A stretch of 64,000 nucleotides of DNA from contig NZ_QTTQ01000012.1 in the NCBI RefSeq assembly GCF_003384935.1, forward strand, positions 186,001-250,000. The letters run 5' to 3'. Below the pieces are notes generated by a model, which was given only the letters and a program-made list of their open reading frames with translations, was not told the origin of the DNA and made no database searches. Source of the DNA: Lutibacter oceani. GTDB taxonomy: Bacteria; Bacteroidota; Bacteroidia; Flavobacteriales; Flavobacteriaceae. Positions 8,454-17,638 of this stretch are shown piece by piece. Positions within the stretch are counted from its first letter, which is position 1. Each line of letters begins with the position of its first letter. Position numbers and translations under genes: made by a program.

Positions 8454-9218
8454 TTAATCTATTTCAATTACTAATTCATCATATGCTAAAAATACATTTT
8501 TTGGCAATGTTTTTTCAACTTCAGAATGAAACCCTAAATGATGGCTAATATGTGTTAAATAAGTTTTTTCAGGTTGCAATTCATCAATTAATTCTAGGGC
8601 TTCTTCTATGTTTAAGTGAGAATGATGTGGCTTGTGACGAATTGCATTTATTATAAGTACTTCTAAATTTTTAAGTTTTTCTTTTTCAACCGTAGTTATT
8701 GTTTTAACATCTGTTAAATAAGCAACATTATTAAATCTATAACCAAATATTTTTAATTCACCGTGCATTACTTCAATAGGTACTACTTTTAAATTACCAA
8801 TAATAAATGGTTCATTTTTTATTAGAACACTTTCAACTTTAGGAGCACCAGGATATTTATTAGTATCATTAAAAATATATTGAAACCTATAAGCTAAATT
8901 ATCCAAAACTCTTTTTTGTGCATAAATGGGAACTGCCCCCAATTGAAAACAAAATGGTCTTAAATCATCTAAACCAGCAATATGATCGGCGTGTTCATGA
9001 GTAATTAAAACACCTTCTATTTTACGAACATTTGCCCTTAACATTTGATATCTAAAATCCGGACCACAATCAACAACATAAGTATAATTATCCCATTCAA
9101 CTAAAATAGAAACACGTAAACGTTTATCCCTTTTATCCTTTGATAAACAAACCGGGTGCATACTTGCAATTACCGGTATACCTTGTGAAGTTCCAGTACC
9201 TAAAAATGTAATTTTCAA
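8454..9218 (-). CDS. MBL-fold metallo-hydrolase (PhnP-like)
   Basis: A 254-residue metallo-beta-lactamase-fold hydrolase of the PhnP/Lactamase_B_2 type. The metal-binding motif THEHADHIAGLDDLRP and the C-terminal TYLTHISHHLGFH are present. PhnP relatives are cyclic phosphodiesterases; related proteins include tRNA-processing enzymes, so the exact substrate is open. The family's normal N-terminus MKITFLGTGTSQG begins here at a TTG codon (9218-9216), with no ATG available upstream, so I take TTG as the start. It appears to be a single-gene transcript. Confidence 0.85.
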   Translation of the reverse strand: MKITFLGTGTSQGIPVIASMHPVCLSKDKRDKRLRVSILVEWDNYTYVVDCGPDFRYQMLRANVRKIEGVLITHEHADHIAGLDDLRPFCFQLGAVPIYAQKRVLDNLAYRFQYIFNDTNKYPGAPKVESVLIKNEPFIIGNLKVVPIEVMHGELKIFGYRFNNVAYLTDVKTITTVEKEKLKNLEVLIINAIRHKPHHSHLNIEEALELIDELQPEKTYLTHISHHLGFHSEVEKTLPKNVFLAYDELVIEID

Positions 9219-9416
9219 AATATAGATTTTTTATAAAAATACAGTTATTCTTTAAAAATTTAACATTTATAAAATTATTTATGGTATTAAATTTTTTACC
9301 AAACACATTAAAAAAAATGTTTTTACAACCCCATTTTTGTAATAATTATTACATAATTCATAATATATCCTATAATTATTATCAATCAATTAAAAAAATG
9401 ATTTATGTCAACTTTT

Positions 9417-9450
9417 TTGCATAATTTATTTTCTAACTTTACTAAGTTTA
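9417..9450 (+). promoter_or_regulatory. promoter of the pnt leader transcript
   Basis: TTG at 9417-9419 and TAAGTTTA at 9443-9450 are separated by 23 bases, at the long end of the Bacteroidetes range. A second -7-like TAACTTTA at 9434-9441 has a spacer too short for the same TTG. Either would start transcription at about 9448-9457, ten to twenty bases before the leader reading frame. Upstream of this, from 9219 to 9415, I see only AT-rich DNA with no gene. Confidence 0.4.
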
Positions 9451-9465
9451 AATTAAACATTTACA

Positions 9466-9684
9466 ATGAAGTTACATCATCCTCAAGCACTTAACTTTTT
9501 TAATGTATTAATTGTTATTACAACTATTAAACGTGCTTGTAAGGTTTTTTATAATATGCATGCAAATAAAACTGGCTTTTTTGCTGGTTTTCTTTTTTAT
9601 ACTCAATCACTAAAATACATTCAAGTTAATAACCTGAATACTTTAAATATTTTTAATCACCTTTTAAAAAACATAAATAAATGA
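9466..9684 (+). CDS. possible leader peptide upstream of pntAA
   Basis: A 72-codon open frame that begins about ten bases after the predicted transcription start and ends in an ATGA overlap with pntAA. Codons 14-21 (9505-9528) read Val-Leu-Ile-Val-Ile-Thr-Thr-Ile, the kind of run found in ilv and thr operon leader peptides. Only the first part needs to be translated for an attenuator; the rest covers a terminator-like hairpin (Lys-Thr-Gly-Phe-Phe-Ala-Gly-Phe). There is no known domain and the composition is unlike a folded protein. The lack of a stop codon before the terminator is unusual for a classical attenuator. It may be a leader peptide, a short coupled gene, or chance. Confidence 0.4.
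   Translation: MKLHHPQALNFFNVLIVITTIKRACKVFYNMHANKTGFFAGFLFYTQSLKYIQVNNLNTLNIFNHLLKNINK
9481..9598 (+). promoter_or_regulatory. candidate transcription attenuator for pntAA-pntAB-pntB
   Basis: Two stems follow each other. Stem 1:2 pairs CAAGCAC (9484-9490) with GTGCTTG (9533-9539) and CCT (9481-9483) with AGG (9542-9544) around a two-base bulge; its loop holds the Val/Leu/Ile/Thr codons of the leader frame. Stem 3:4 is the terminator-like hairpin at 9568-9591. GGTTTT at 9543-9548, in the 3' arm of the first stem, can instead pair with AAAACT at 9568-9573 (one G-T pair) in the 5' arm of the second, a possible antiterminator. This is the layout of amino-acid attenuators; the function is an inference. 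Confidence 0.5.
9564..9598 (+). terminator. intrinsic terminator-like hairpin in the pnt leader
   Basis: AAAACTGGC (9568-9576) pairs with GCTGGTTTT (9583-9591) through nine pairs, two of them G-T, around a six-T loop, and is followed by C then TTTTTT (9593-9598). It lies 82 bases before the pntAA start, inside the leader, so it would act conditionally. Confidence 0.55.
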
Positions 9685-10796
9685 AAATAGGCATATTAAA
9701 AGAAACTCAAAAAGGAGAAAAACGCGTTGCTATTTCACCAAATATTGCCAAAATGCTAATTGAAAAAGGGTTTGAAGTTTTTGTTGAAGAAGATGCTGGA
9801 TCTTCTTGTTCATTTAAAAATTCAGATTATAGTAAAGTTGGTGCACCTATTAGAAGCAAATCTGATATTTTTAAAAACTGTGACGTTTTAATTAAAATTA
9901 ACCCTTTTGATAATGACGAAATAGAACAGTTAAAAAAAGGTCAAATTATAATGGCTCAACTATTTCATAAATCACATCCAAATGATATGAAATTGATTGC
10001 AGCACGAGGTGCAACCGCATTTTCTATGGATGCTATGCCACGTATTTCAAGAGCGCAAGATATGGATGTTTTAAGTTCTCAAAGTAATTTAGCTGGTTAT
10101 AAGGCTGTTATTTTAGGTGCTTATGAAATGACCAAAATATTTCCATTAATGATGACTGCTGCCGGTACAATAACCCCTTCTAGAGTATTAGTTTATGGTG
10201 TTGGTGTTGCAGGTTTGCAAGCAATTGCAACTGCAAAAAGATTGGGAGCTGTTGTTGAAGCTACCGATATTAGACCAGAAACTAAAGAGCAGACAGAATC
10301 TCTTGGAGCTAAGTTTATATCTGTTGATAATACTGGAGAAGAAAAAGCAGAAGGCGGCTATGCAAAAGCAGCATCTGAAGATTATATTCGCAGACAAAAA
10401 GAGGCTGTGAATAAATCATTATTTCAAGCAGATTTAGTAATAACTACAGCAATGGTTCCTGGTAGAAAATCTCCAATTTTAATAACAGAAGATCAAATAA
10501 AACAAATGAAAAATGGTGCTGTTATAATTGATTTAGCAGCTGCTCAAGGAGGAAATGTTGAAATTAGCAAACTAAATAAAACTGTAATTAAACACGGTGT
10601 AAAAATAATTGGAACTACAATTTCACCAGAAAGTGTTTCAACAAATGCCAGTGATTTATATGGTAAAAACATGTTTAACTTTATAAAACATTTAACTAAA
10701 GACAATGAGTTTAAATGGGAATTAGATGAAGAAATTACAGATGAAACTTTAATAGTTTACAATGGTAAAATTAGAAAAAACGGAAAAACTGAATAA
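9681..10796 (+). CDS. pntAA: NAD(P) transhydrogenase subunit alpha part 1
   Basis: A 371-residue NAD(H)-binding domain (dI) of the proton-translocating transhydrogenase, in the split form where dI is its own polypeptide. The AlaDh/PNT N-terminal domain begins MKIGILKETQKGEKRVAISP. The central Rossmann part contains RVLVYGVGVAGLQAIATAKR, and the RQD-type loop appears as ISRAQDMDVLSSQSNLAGYK. It transfers hydride from NADH to NADP+ together with PntB, using the proton gradient, and supplies NADPH for biosynthesis. pntAB and pntB follow at 2-base spacing and 1-base overlap. The 460-base upstream region with leader features suggests regulated expression. Confidence 0.95.
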   Translation: MKIGILKETQKGEKRVAISPNIAKMLIEKGFEVFVEEDAGSSCSFKNSDYSKVGAPIRSKSDIFKNCDVLIKINPFDNDEIEQLKKGQIIMAQLFHKSHPNDMKLIAARGATAFSMDAMPRISRAQDMDVLSSQSNLAGYKAVILGAYEMTKIFPLMMTAAGTITPSRVLVYGVGVAGLQAIATAKRLGAVVEATDIRPETKEQTESLGAKFISVDNTGEEKAEGGYAKAASEDYIRRQKEAVNKSLFQADLVITTAMVPGRKSPILITEDQIKQMKNGAVIIDLAAAQGGNVEISKLNKTVIKHGVKIIGTTISPESVSTNASDLYGKNMFNFIKHLTKDNEFKWELDEEITDETLIVYNGKIRKNGKTE

Positions 10797-10798
10797 AT

Positions 10799-11107
10799 AT
10801 GACTGAATTTATAGATTTTATTAGCAATAACCTTCAAATGATATATATCGTAATCCTTATGATATTTGTTGGAGTTGAAGTAATAGGACATGTTCCTGCT
10901 GTATTGCATACACCTTTAATGTCAGGTGCAAATGCCATTCATGGAGTGGTTATTATTGGTGCAATACTAGTAATGTTAGGTGCAGAACCAGATAATATTT
11001 TAGCATTATCACTGGGTTTTGTAGCTGTACTACTTGGAACTTTAAACGTGGTTGGAGGATTTGTAGTTACCGATCGCATGTTAGAAATGTTTAAAAAGAA
11101 AAAATAA
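10799..11107 (+). CDS. pntAB: NAD(P) transhydrogenase subunit alpha part 2 (membrane)
   Basis: A 102-residue integral membrane protein, the separate C-terminal membrane part (dII) of the alpha subunit. Three or four hydrophobic segments are visible, including the conserved HVPAVLHTPLMSGANAIHG region that lines the proton channel. Length is normal for three-subunit bacterial transhydrogenases. Its stop codon shares one base with the pntB start (TAATG), so translation of the two is coupled. Confidence 0.95.
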   Translation: MTEFIDFISNNLQMIYIVILMIFVGVEVIGHVPAVLHTPLMSGANAIHGVVIIGAILVMLGAEPDNILALSLGFVAVLLGTLNVVGGFVVTDRMLEMFKKKK

Positions 11108-12498
11108 TGGAATATATCTTTAGTCTTGAATTTATATATTTAATAGCTTCAGTAACCTATATCTTAGGTTTAAAAATGTTAGGGCACCCTGAAACAGCTA
11201 GAAAAGGAAATTTAATAGCTGCAGCGGGTATGACTTTGGCAATTATTGGTACAATCTTTTTATATCAAGGAGAAGTTTCCTCTATTATTTACATTTTAAT
11301 TGGAATTGCAATTCTTATTGGAACTATTATTGGTTGGTTGGTTGCTAAAAAAGTTGGTATGACAAAAATGCCTGAATTAGTTTCCTTATTTAACGGTATG
11401 GGCGGTGCAAGTGCTGCTTTAATTGGCTTAATTGAATTTCATCATTATATTGGAGATCAACTTTCTATATTAACAATTATTGCAGGAATGATAATTGGTA
11501 GTGTTTCTTTTTCAGGAAGTATGATTGCTTGGGCAAAACTGAATGGAACTTTAAACAAACCAATTCGATTACCAAAATATAATATTTTAAATAATGTATT
11601 TTTATTAGCAATACTTGGTTTTGGTGCATTTATAATTATAAGTGGTTCAGATAGTTCATTATTTTTATACCTACTTTTCTTTGCAGCTTTAGCCTATGGA
11701 ATCCTATTTGTTTTACCAATTGGTGGTGCAGATATGCCAGTAGTAATTTCATTATTAAATTCATTTACAGGGTTAGCAGCTGCATTTGGCGGTTTCTTGT
11801 ATGGAAATATGGTAATGTTAACTGGGGGTATTTTAGTTGGTTCAGCAGGTACAATCTTAACCTTAGCAATGTGTAAAGCAATGAACAGACCGCTTTCAAA
11901 TGTAATATTTGGGGCTTTTGGTGAAGGTAGTAAAGCTGTTGCAGGTGATGGAAATAAAGTACAAGGTAACATAAAGGAAGCTTCAGCAAGTGATGTTGCA
12001 ATTTTAATGAATTACTCAAACAAAGTTATTATTGTGCCTGGTTATGGTTTAGCAGTTGCACAAGCACAACATATTATTCATGAATTAGAACAACTACTTG
12101 AAAGCAAAGGTATAGATGTAAAATATGCAATTCATCCTGTAGCTGGTCGTATGCCAGGACACATGAATGTTCTTTTGGCGGAAACAAATGTTGACTATGA
12201 CAAATTGGTGGAAATGGAAGACATTAATCCTGAATTTAAAAGCACCGATGTTGTTTTTGTTGTAGGAGCTAATGATGTTGTTAACCCAGCTGCACATAAC
12301 GATCCTGCAAGTCCAATTTACGGAATGCCAATTTTAGATGTTGAAAATGCAAAACATATTATTGTAAATAAACGTAGTATGAAACCTGGTTATGCCGGTA
12401 TTGAAAATGAATTATTTTACAATCAAAAAACATCAATGCTATTTGGTGATGCTAAACAAGCTTTAACCAAATTAGTAGCAGAACTTAAAAATATGTAA
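11107..12498 (+). CDS. pntB: NAD(P) transhydrogenase subunit beta
   Basis: A 463-residue beta subunit. About eight to nine membrane spans in residues 1-260 (including MPELVSLFNGMGGASAALIG and MPVVISLLNSFTGLAAAFGG) form the rest of the proton channel. The C-terminal NADP(H)-binding domain dIII carries the GYGLAVAQAQH fingerprint, HPVAGRMPGHMNVLLAE and the VGANDVVNPAA motif. It completes the three-gene operon. A strong terminator follows at 12521-12558, so transcription probably stops here. Confidence 0.95.
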   Translation: MEYIFSLEFIYLIASVTYILGLKMLGHPETARKGNLIAAAGMTLAIIGTIFLYQGEVSSIIYILIGIAILIGTIIGWLVAKKVGMTKMPELVSLFNGMGGASAALIGLIEFHHYIGDQLSILTIIAGMIIGSVSFSGSMIAWAKLNGTLNKPIRLPKYNILNNVFLLAILGFGAFIIISGSDSSLFLYLLFFAALAYGILFVLPIGGADMPVVISLLNSFTGLAAAFGGFLYGNMVMLTGGILVGSAGTILTLAMCKAMNRPLSNVIFGAFGEGSKAVAGDGNKVQGNIKEASASDVAILMNYSNKVIIVPGYGLAVAQAQHIIHELEQLLESKGIDVKYAIHPVAGRMPGHMNVLLAETNVDYDKLVEMEDINPEFKSTDVVFVVGANDVVNPAAHNDPASPIYGMPILDVENAKHIIVNKRSMKPGYAGIENELFYNQKTSMLFGDAKQALTKLVAELKNM

Positions 12499-12520
12499 AA
12501 ACATAAATCATTATTTTTTG

Positions 12521-12558
12521 AAATAGGGTAAAATTAAACTTTTACCCTATTTTTTTTT
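12521..12558 (+). terminator. terminator after pntB
   Basis: A 13-base stem, AAATAGGGTAAAA (12521-12533) with TTTTACCCTATTT (12540-12552), with a six-base loop, running into an uninterrupted T-run to 12558. It ends the pnt operon. Confidence 0.85.
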
Positions 12559-12582
12559 GACGAAAATTATTTCTTACTTTTG
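12556..12582 (+). promoter_or_regulatory. promoter of the 12600 gene
   Basis: A perfect TAnnTTTG box, TACTTTTG, at 12575-12582 lies 17 bases before the ATG. TTTG at 12556-12559 is the nearest -33 candidate, but its 15-base spacer is slightly short; it also overlaps the T-run of the pnt terminator. Confidence 0.6.
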
Positions 12583-12599
12583 CCAAAAAGAAAAAGTGA

Positions 12600-14051
12600 A
12601 TGGCTTTAAAATTAAAAGGAGATAAAGAGATTAACCAAGTATTATCTAGTAAGGATAAAGCCTTAAAAGTTAATCTTAATAAGCATACTTATGGTACATT
12701 CGCTGAAATTGGTGCTGGACAAGAAACTGTGCGTCATTTTTTTAGAGCTGGTGGTGCTTCAGGAACTATAGCAAAAGCCATGAGTGCATATGATAAAGAT
12801 TTTTCAGATGCAATTTATGGTATTGAAGAAGATGGACGTTATGTAACTGAAAATCGACTAAAAAAAATGCTTACTTATGAAATTGAAGTAATTGAAGAAA
12901 GATTAAGCAGAAAAACACACCCCGATAAAATTTTCTTTTCGTACGCAAACACCGTTACAACTATTGATTTTGTTAAGAAATTTAAAGGACACGGTTGGGT
13001 TGGTATTAAATTTCAATTAGACCCTTTAGAAGATTATAGCGAAATAGTTTTACACGTTAGATTTAAAGAAACCGATGCAAAATTACAACAAGAAACATTA
13101 GGTATTCTTGGTGTAAACCTTATTTATGGTGCATTCTATTTAAATGATAAGCCAAAAGAATTATTAAAATCACTTTACGATAACTTACATCAGATTCAGT
13201 TAGAAATTGATATGATTAATTTTGCTGGACCTCGTTTTTCTTATGTAGATAATAGGTTAATGAGCTTGCTTTTAGTAAGAAATGGAATGACCAATGCAGT
13301 AATGTTTGGGCCTGACGGAAATAATTTATTACCTGCACAACAATTATATAAAGCAAATATTTTAGCGCTAAGAGGTAGTTTTAGACCTGTTACCAAAGTA
13401 AATATGGACATGTATAAATTGGCGCAACAAATGTTTTTAAATGAAAGTAAAGTTAAAGAAGAAAATGCTAAAATAATTTTTGAAATAACTTTAACAAATT
13501 TAAGTGCTGAAGGAGAAATTGATGAAAGGGACTTTTTAGATAGAGCAGAATTACTATGTTCTCTTGGTCAAAATGTAATGATTACCAATTTCCAAGAATA
13601 TTATAAATTAGTTGAATACTTCTCTGAATTTACAAAAGAACGTATTGCATTGGCAATGGGTGTATATAGTTTTGTTCAAATTTTTGATGAAAAATATTAC
13701 AGAAATTTAAGTGGTGGAATTTTAGAAGCATTTGGTAAATTATTCTTTAAAGATCTAAAAGTTTACTTATACCCTCTTAAAGATGAGCGCACTGGTGAAA
13801 TTAAAACTAGTGAAAATCTTAAAGTTCATCCACGTATGAAAGAGCTTTACAAATTCTTTAAATACAATGGTAAAGTTATTGATATTGTAGATTTTAACCC
13901 TGAAATTTTAGAAGTATTCTCCAGAAAAGTATTAGACATGATTGCTAATGGAGTTCACGGCTGGGAAGAAATGCTCCCAAAAGGAATTGCTGAAACAATT
14001 AAAGATGAAAGATTATTTGGTTACTCAAGAAGAAAGTTCTTAAAAAAATAA
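12600..14051 (+). CDS. conserved Bacteroidetes protein of unknown function
   Basis: A 483-residue soluble protein with no signal peptide or membrane span. I recognise it as a well-conserved protein of Bacteroidetes that databases sometimes label nicotinate-nucleotide adenylyltransferase or, wrongly, TonB-dependent receptor; I see no nucleotidyltransferase HxGH motif or receptor feature that supports either. Striking segments are YGTFAEIGAGQETVRHFFRA, GGASGTIAKAMSAYDKDFSD near the N-terminus and FFSYANTVTTIDFVKKFKGH around residues 105-125. It has its own promoter and stands alone between the pnt terminator and the ECF sigma operon. The reading frame is certain; the role is unknown. Confidence 0.9.
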   Translation: MALKLKGDKEINQVLSSKDKALKVNLNKHTYGTFAEIGAGQETVRHFFRAGGASGTIAKAMSAYDKDFSDAIYGIEEDGRYVTENRLKKMLTYEIEVIEERLSRKTHPDKIFFSYANTVTTIDFVKKFKGHGWVGIKFQLDPLEDYSEIVLHVRFKETDAKLQQETLGILGVNLIYGAFYLNDKPKELLKSLYDNLHQIQLEIDMINFAGPRFSYVDNRLMSLLLVRNGMTNAVMFGPDGNNLLPAQQLYKANILALRGSFRPVTKVNMDMYKLAQQMFLNESKVKEENAKIIFEITLTNLSAEGEIDERDFLDRAELLCSLGQNVMITNFQEYYKLVEYFSEFTKERIALAMGVYSFVQIFDEKYYRNLSGGILEAFGKLFFKDLKVYLYPLKDERTGEIKTSENLKVHPRMKELYKFFKYNGKVIDIVDFNPEILEVFSRKVLDMIANGVHGWEEMLPKGIAETIKDERLFGYSRRKFLKK

Positions 14052-14070
14052 TTTTTTTGGTCATCAATTA

Positions 14071-14093
14071 AACCTTTCTTAATTTTAATCGTC
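14071..14093 (+). promoter_or_regulatory. candidate ECF-type autoregulated promoter, module 1
   Basis: AAC (14071-14073), 16 bases, CGTC (14090-14093) then TAAT. This matches the usual form of ECF sigma promoters (AAC in the -35, CGTC in the -10) and sits 19 bases before the GTG start of the sigma gene. The same arrangement with the same spacer precedes the second ECF gene of this window. A primary-sigma promoter, TTTG (14056-14059)-N20-TAATTTTA (14080-14087), overlaps it. Confidence 0.55.
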
Positions 14094-14112
14094 TAATTAC
14101 AAATATTAGTAA

Positions 14113-14655
14113 GTGAATGACGATAAATTATTAGTTGCTCAACTAAAAAATAAAAAAACGCAAGAACAGGCTTTTAGAAGTTTAATGTCTTTATACAAAG
14201 AACGTTTGTATTGGCATATCCGTAAAATTGTTTACCTGCATGATGATGCTGATGACGTACTGCAAAATACCTTTATAAAAGTTTTTAAAAATATTCATAA
14301 CTTTAAAGAAGATAGTAAGTTATATTCTTGGATGTATCGCATTGCAACAAACGAAGCAATCACTTTTATAAATAAAAAGGCAGCAAAACAACAGGTTGAT
14401 TTAACTGAACTACAACTAAATACAGTAAATAATTTAACTAATGATTTAGATTACACAGGTGATGAAATTCAATTAAAATTACAAAAAGCTATTGTAAGTT
14501 TACCCCATAAACAACAACTCGTTTTTAATATGAAATATTTTGATGAAATGAAGTATGCTGAAATGTCAGAAATTTTGGAAACCTCAGTTGGAGCTTTAAA
14601 AGCTTCTTATTTTCATGCTGTTAAAAAGATTGAAGAATTCTTAAAAACGCATTAA
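14113..14655 (+). CDS. ECF-type RNA polymerase sigma factor
   Basis: A 180-residue sigma-70 factor with regions 2 and 4 only. Region 2 has the DDADDVLQNTFIKVFKNIHNF core-binding helix and LYSWMYRIATNEAITFINKK. Region 4 has LPHKQQLVFNMKYFDEMKYAEMSEIL and the DNA-binding helix TSVGALKASYFHAVKK. Start: GTG at 14113, since the ATG four bases later is in another frame and stops at once. The downstream genes encode an anti-sigma-like membrane protein and a CpxP/Spy-like periplasmic protein, so this is probably an envelope-stress regulator. An ECF-type promoter sits just upstream, suggesting positive autoregulation. Confidence 0.92.
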   Translation: MNDDKLLVAQLKNKKTQEQAFRSLMSLYKERLYWHIRKIVYLHDDADDVLQNTFIKVFKNIHNFKEDSKLYSWMYRIATNEAITFINKKAAKQQVDLTELQLNTVNNLTNDLDYTGDEIQLKLQKAIVSLPHKQQLVFNMKYFDEMKYAEMSEILETSVGALKASYFHAVKKIEEFLKTH

Positions 14656-14689
14656 ACCTTAATATCTAAAGTAAGTCTAATAATTAGAA

Positions 14690-15346
<657 letters not shown>

Positions 15347-15356
15347 ATTTTACAAA

Positions 15357-15809
15357 ATGAAGAAATTACTTATTATAACAACTTTAATTTTACTTGCATC
15401 GAGTTCTGTTTTTGCACAAAAAATGAATAGACAAAGAGTAAAATTATTAAAAACAGCATTTATTTCAGAAGCCATTGATTTGAAACCAAGTGAAGCTGAA
15501 AAATTTTGGCCAGTATTTAATTTATATTCAGATCAACTTCAAAATTTAAAATTTAAAATTGAAAGGGGAATGTTTCAAGAAATTCAATTAGCTGGTGGGA
15601 TTGATGAAATTTCTGAAACTAAAGCTCAGGAATTATTAAATCAATTTGTTAATTTAGAAAAGGATATTTCTGAAACAAAAATTAAAATGATTGATGAACT
15701 TTCAAAAATTATTTCAGCACGTCAAATTGTAAAACTTCAAAAAGCTGAAAGAGATTTTAATAAAAGAATATTACAAGAATATGGCAGAAGAAACAGGAAT
15801 GGTCAATAA
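15357..15809 (+). CDS. CpxP/Spy-like periplasmic protein
   Basis: About 150 residues with a signal peptide (MKKLLIITTLILLASSSVFAQ). The mature part is helical and charged, with ETKAQELLNQFVNLEKDISE and the C-terminal SARQIVKLQKAERDFNK, a variant of the LTxxQ-type helix of Spy/CpxP/ZraP proteins. It would act as a periplasmic chaperone or stress sensor for the sigma/anti-sigma pair upstream. I take the ATG at 15357, which begins the signal peptide; an in-frame ATG at 15309 inside the upstream gene would put a hydrophilic extension in front of it. A strong terminator ends the operon. Confidence 0.82.
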   Translation: MKKLLIITTLILLASSSVFAQKMNRQRVKLLKTAFISEAIDLKPSEAEKFWPVFNLYSDQLQNLKFKIERGMFQEIQLAGGIDEISETKAQELLNQFVNLEKDISETKIKMIDELSKIISARQIVKLQKAERDFNKRILQEYGRRNRNGQ

Positions 15810-15837
15810 AAAAGGGAGCAAATTGCTCCCTTTTTTA

Positions 15838-15839
<2 letters not shown>
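15805..15839. terminator. bidirectional terminator between the ECF module and the ABC-F gene
   Basis: GGGAGC (15814-15819) pairs with GCTCCC (15825-15830) and the stem continues through an A-run and a T-run, giving a near-perfect palindrome with T-runs on both strands. It serves the plus-strand CpxP-like gene and the minus-strand ABC-F gene, which converge here. Confidence 0.88.
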
Positions 15840-17469
<1,630 letters not shown>

Positions 17470-17491
17470 TTAATTTTTTTAAATTGCGCTG

Positions 17492-17499
17492 CAAAAGTA
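17492..17499 (-). promoter_or_regulatory. -7 box of the ABC-F gene
   Basis: On the minus strand TACTTTTG followed by CA, a perfect TAnnTTTG element, lies 28 bases before the start codon at 17463. No clear -33 element is seen. Confidence 0.6.
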
Positions 17500-17614
17500 A
17501 TAAAATAGATTTACTAAAAGATATTTAATTCAACGTAAATAGTTTTATTAAAAAATTATGAAATTCATTTTTATATTTAACATCTCATTAACAAGCAAAA
17601 CATAAAGTTGTATG

Positions 17615-17622
17615 TACTTTTG
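17615..17622 (+). promoter_or_regulatory. -7 box of the TlpA-like lipoprotein gene
   Basis: A perfect TAnnTTTG element (TACTTTTG) 16 bases before the ATG at 17639. It overlaps the alternative upstream ATG at 17612, which therefore cannot be in the transcript. Confidence 0.6.
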
Positions 17623-17638
17623 TTTGAATTCAATCTCA

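Noticed and set aside
11694-12297. Minus-strand open frames inside pntB
   Set aside because: They lie wholly within a certain gene on the other strand, have no known domain and no promoter.
17612-17638. Upstream ATG as start of the TlpA-like lipoprotein
   Set aside because: The -7 box TACTTTTG at 17615-17622 overlaps it, and the ATG at 17639 begins a normal lipoprotein signal.
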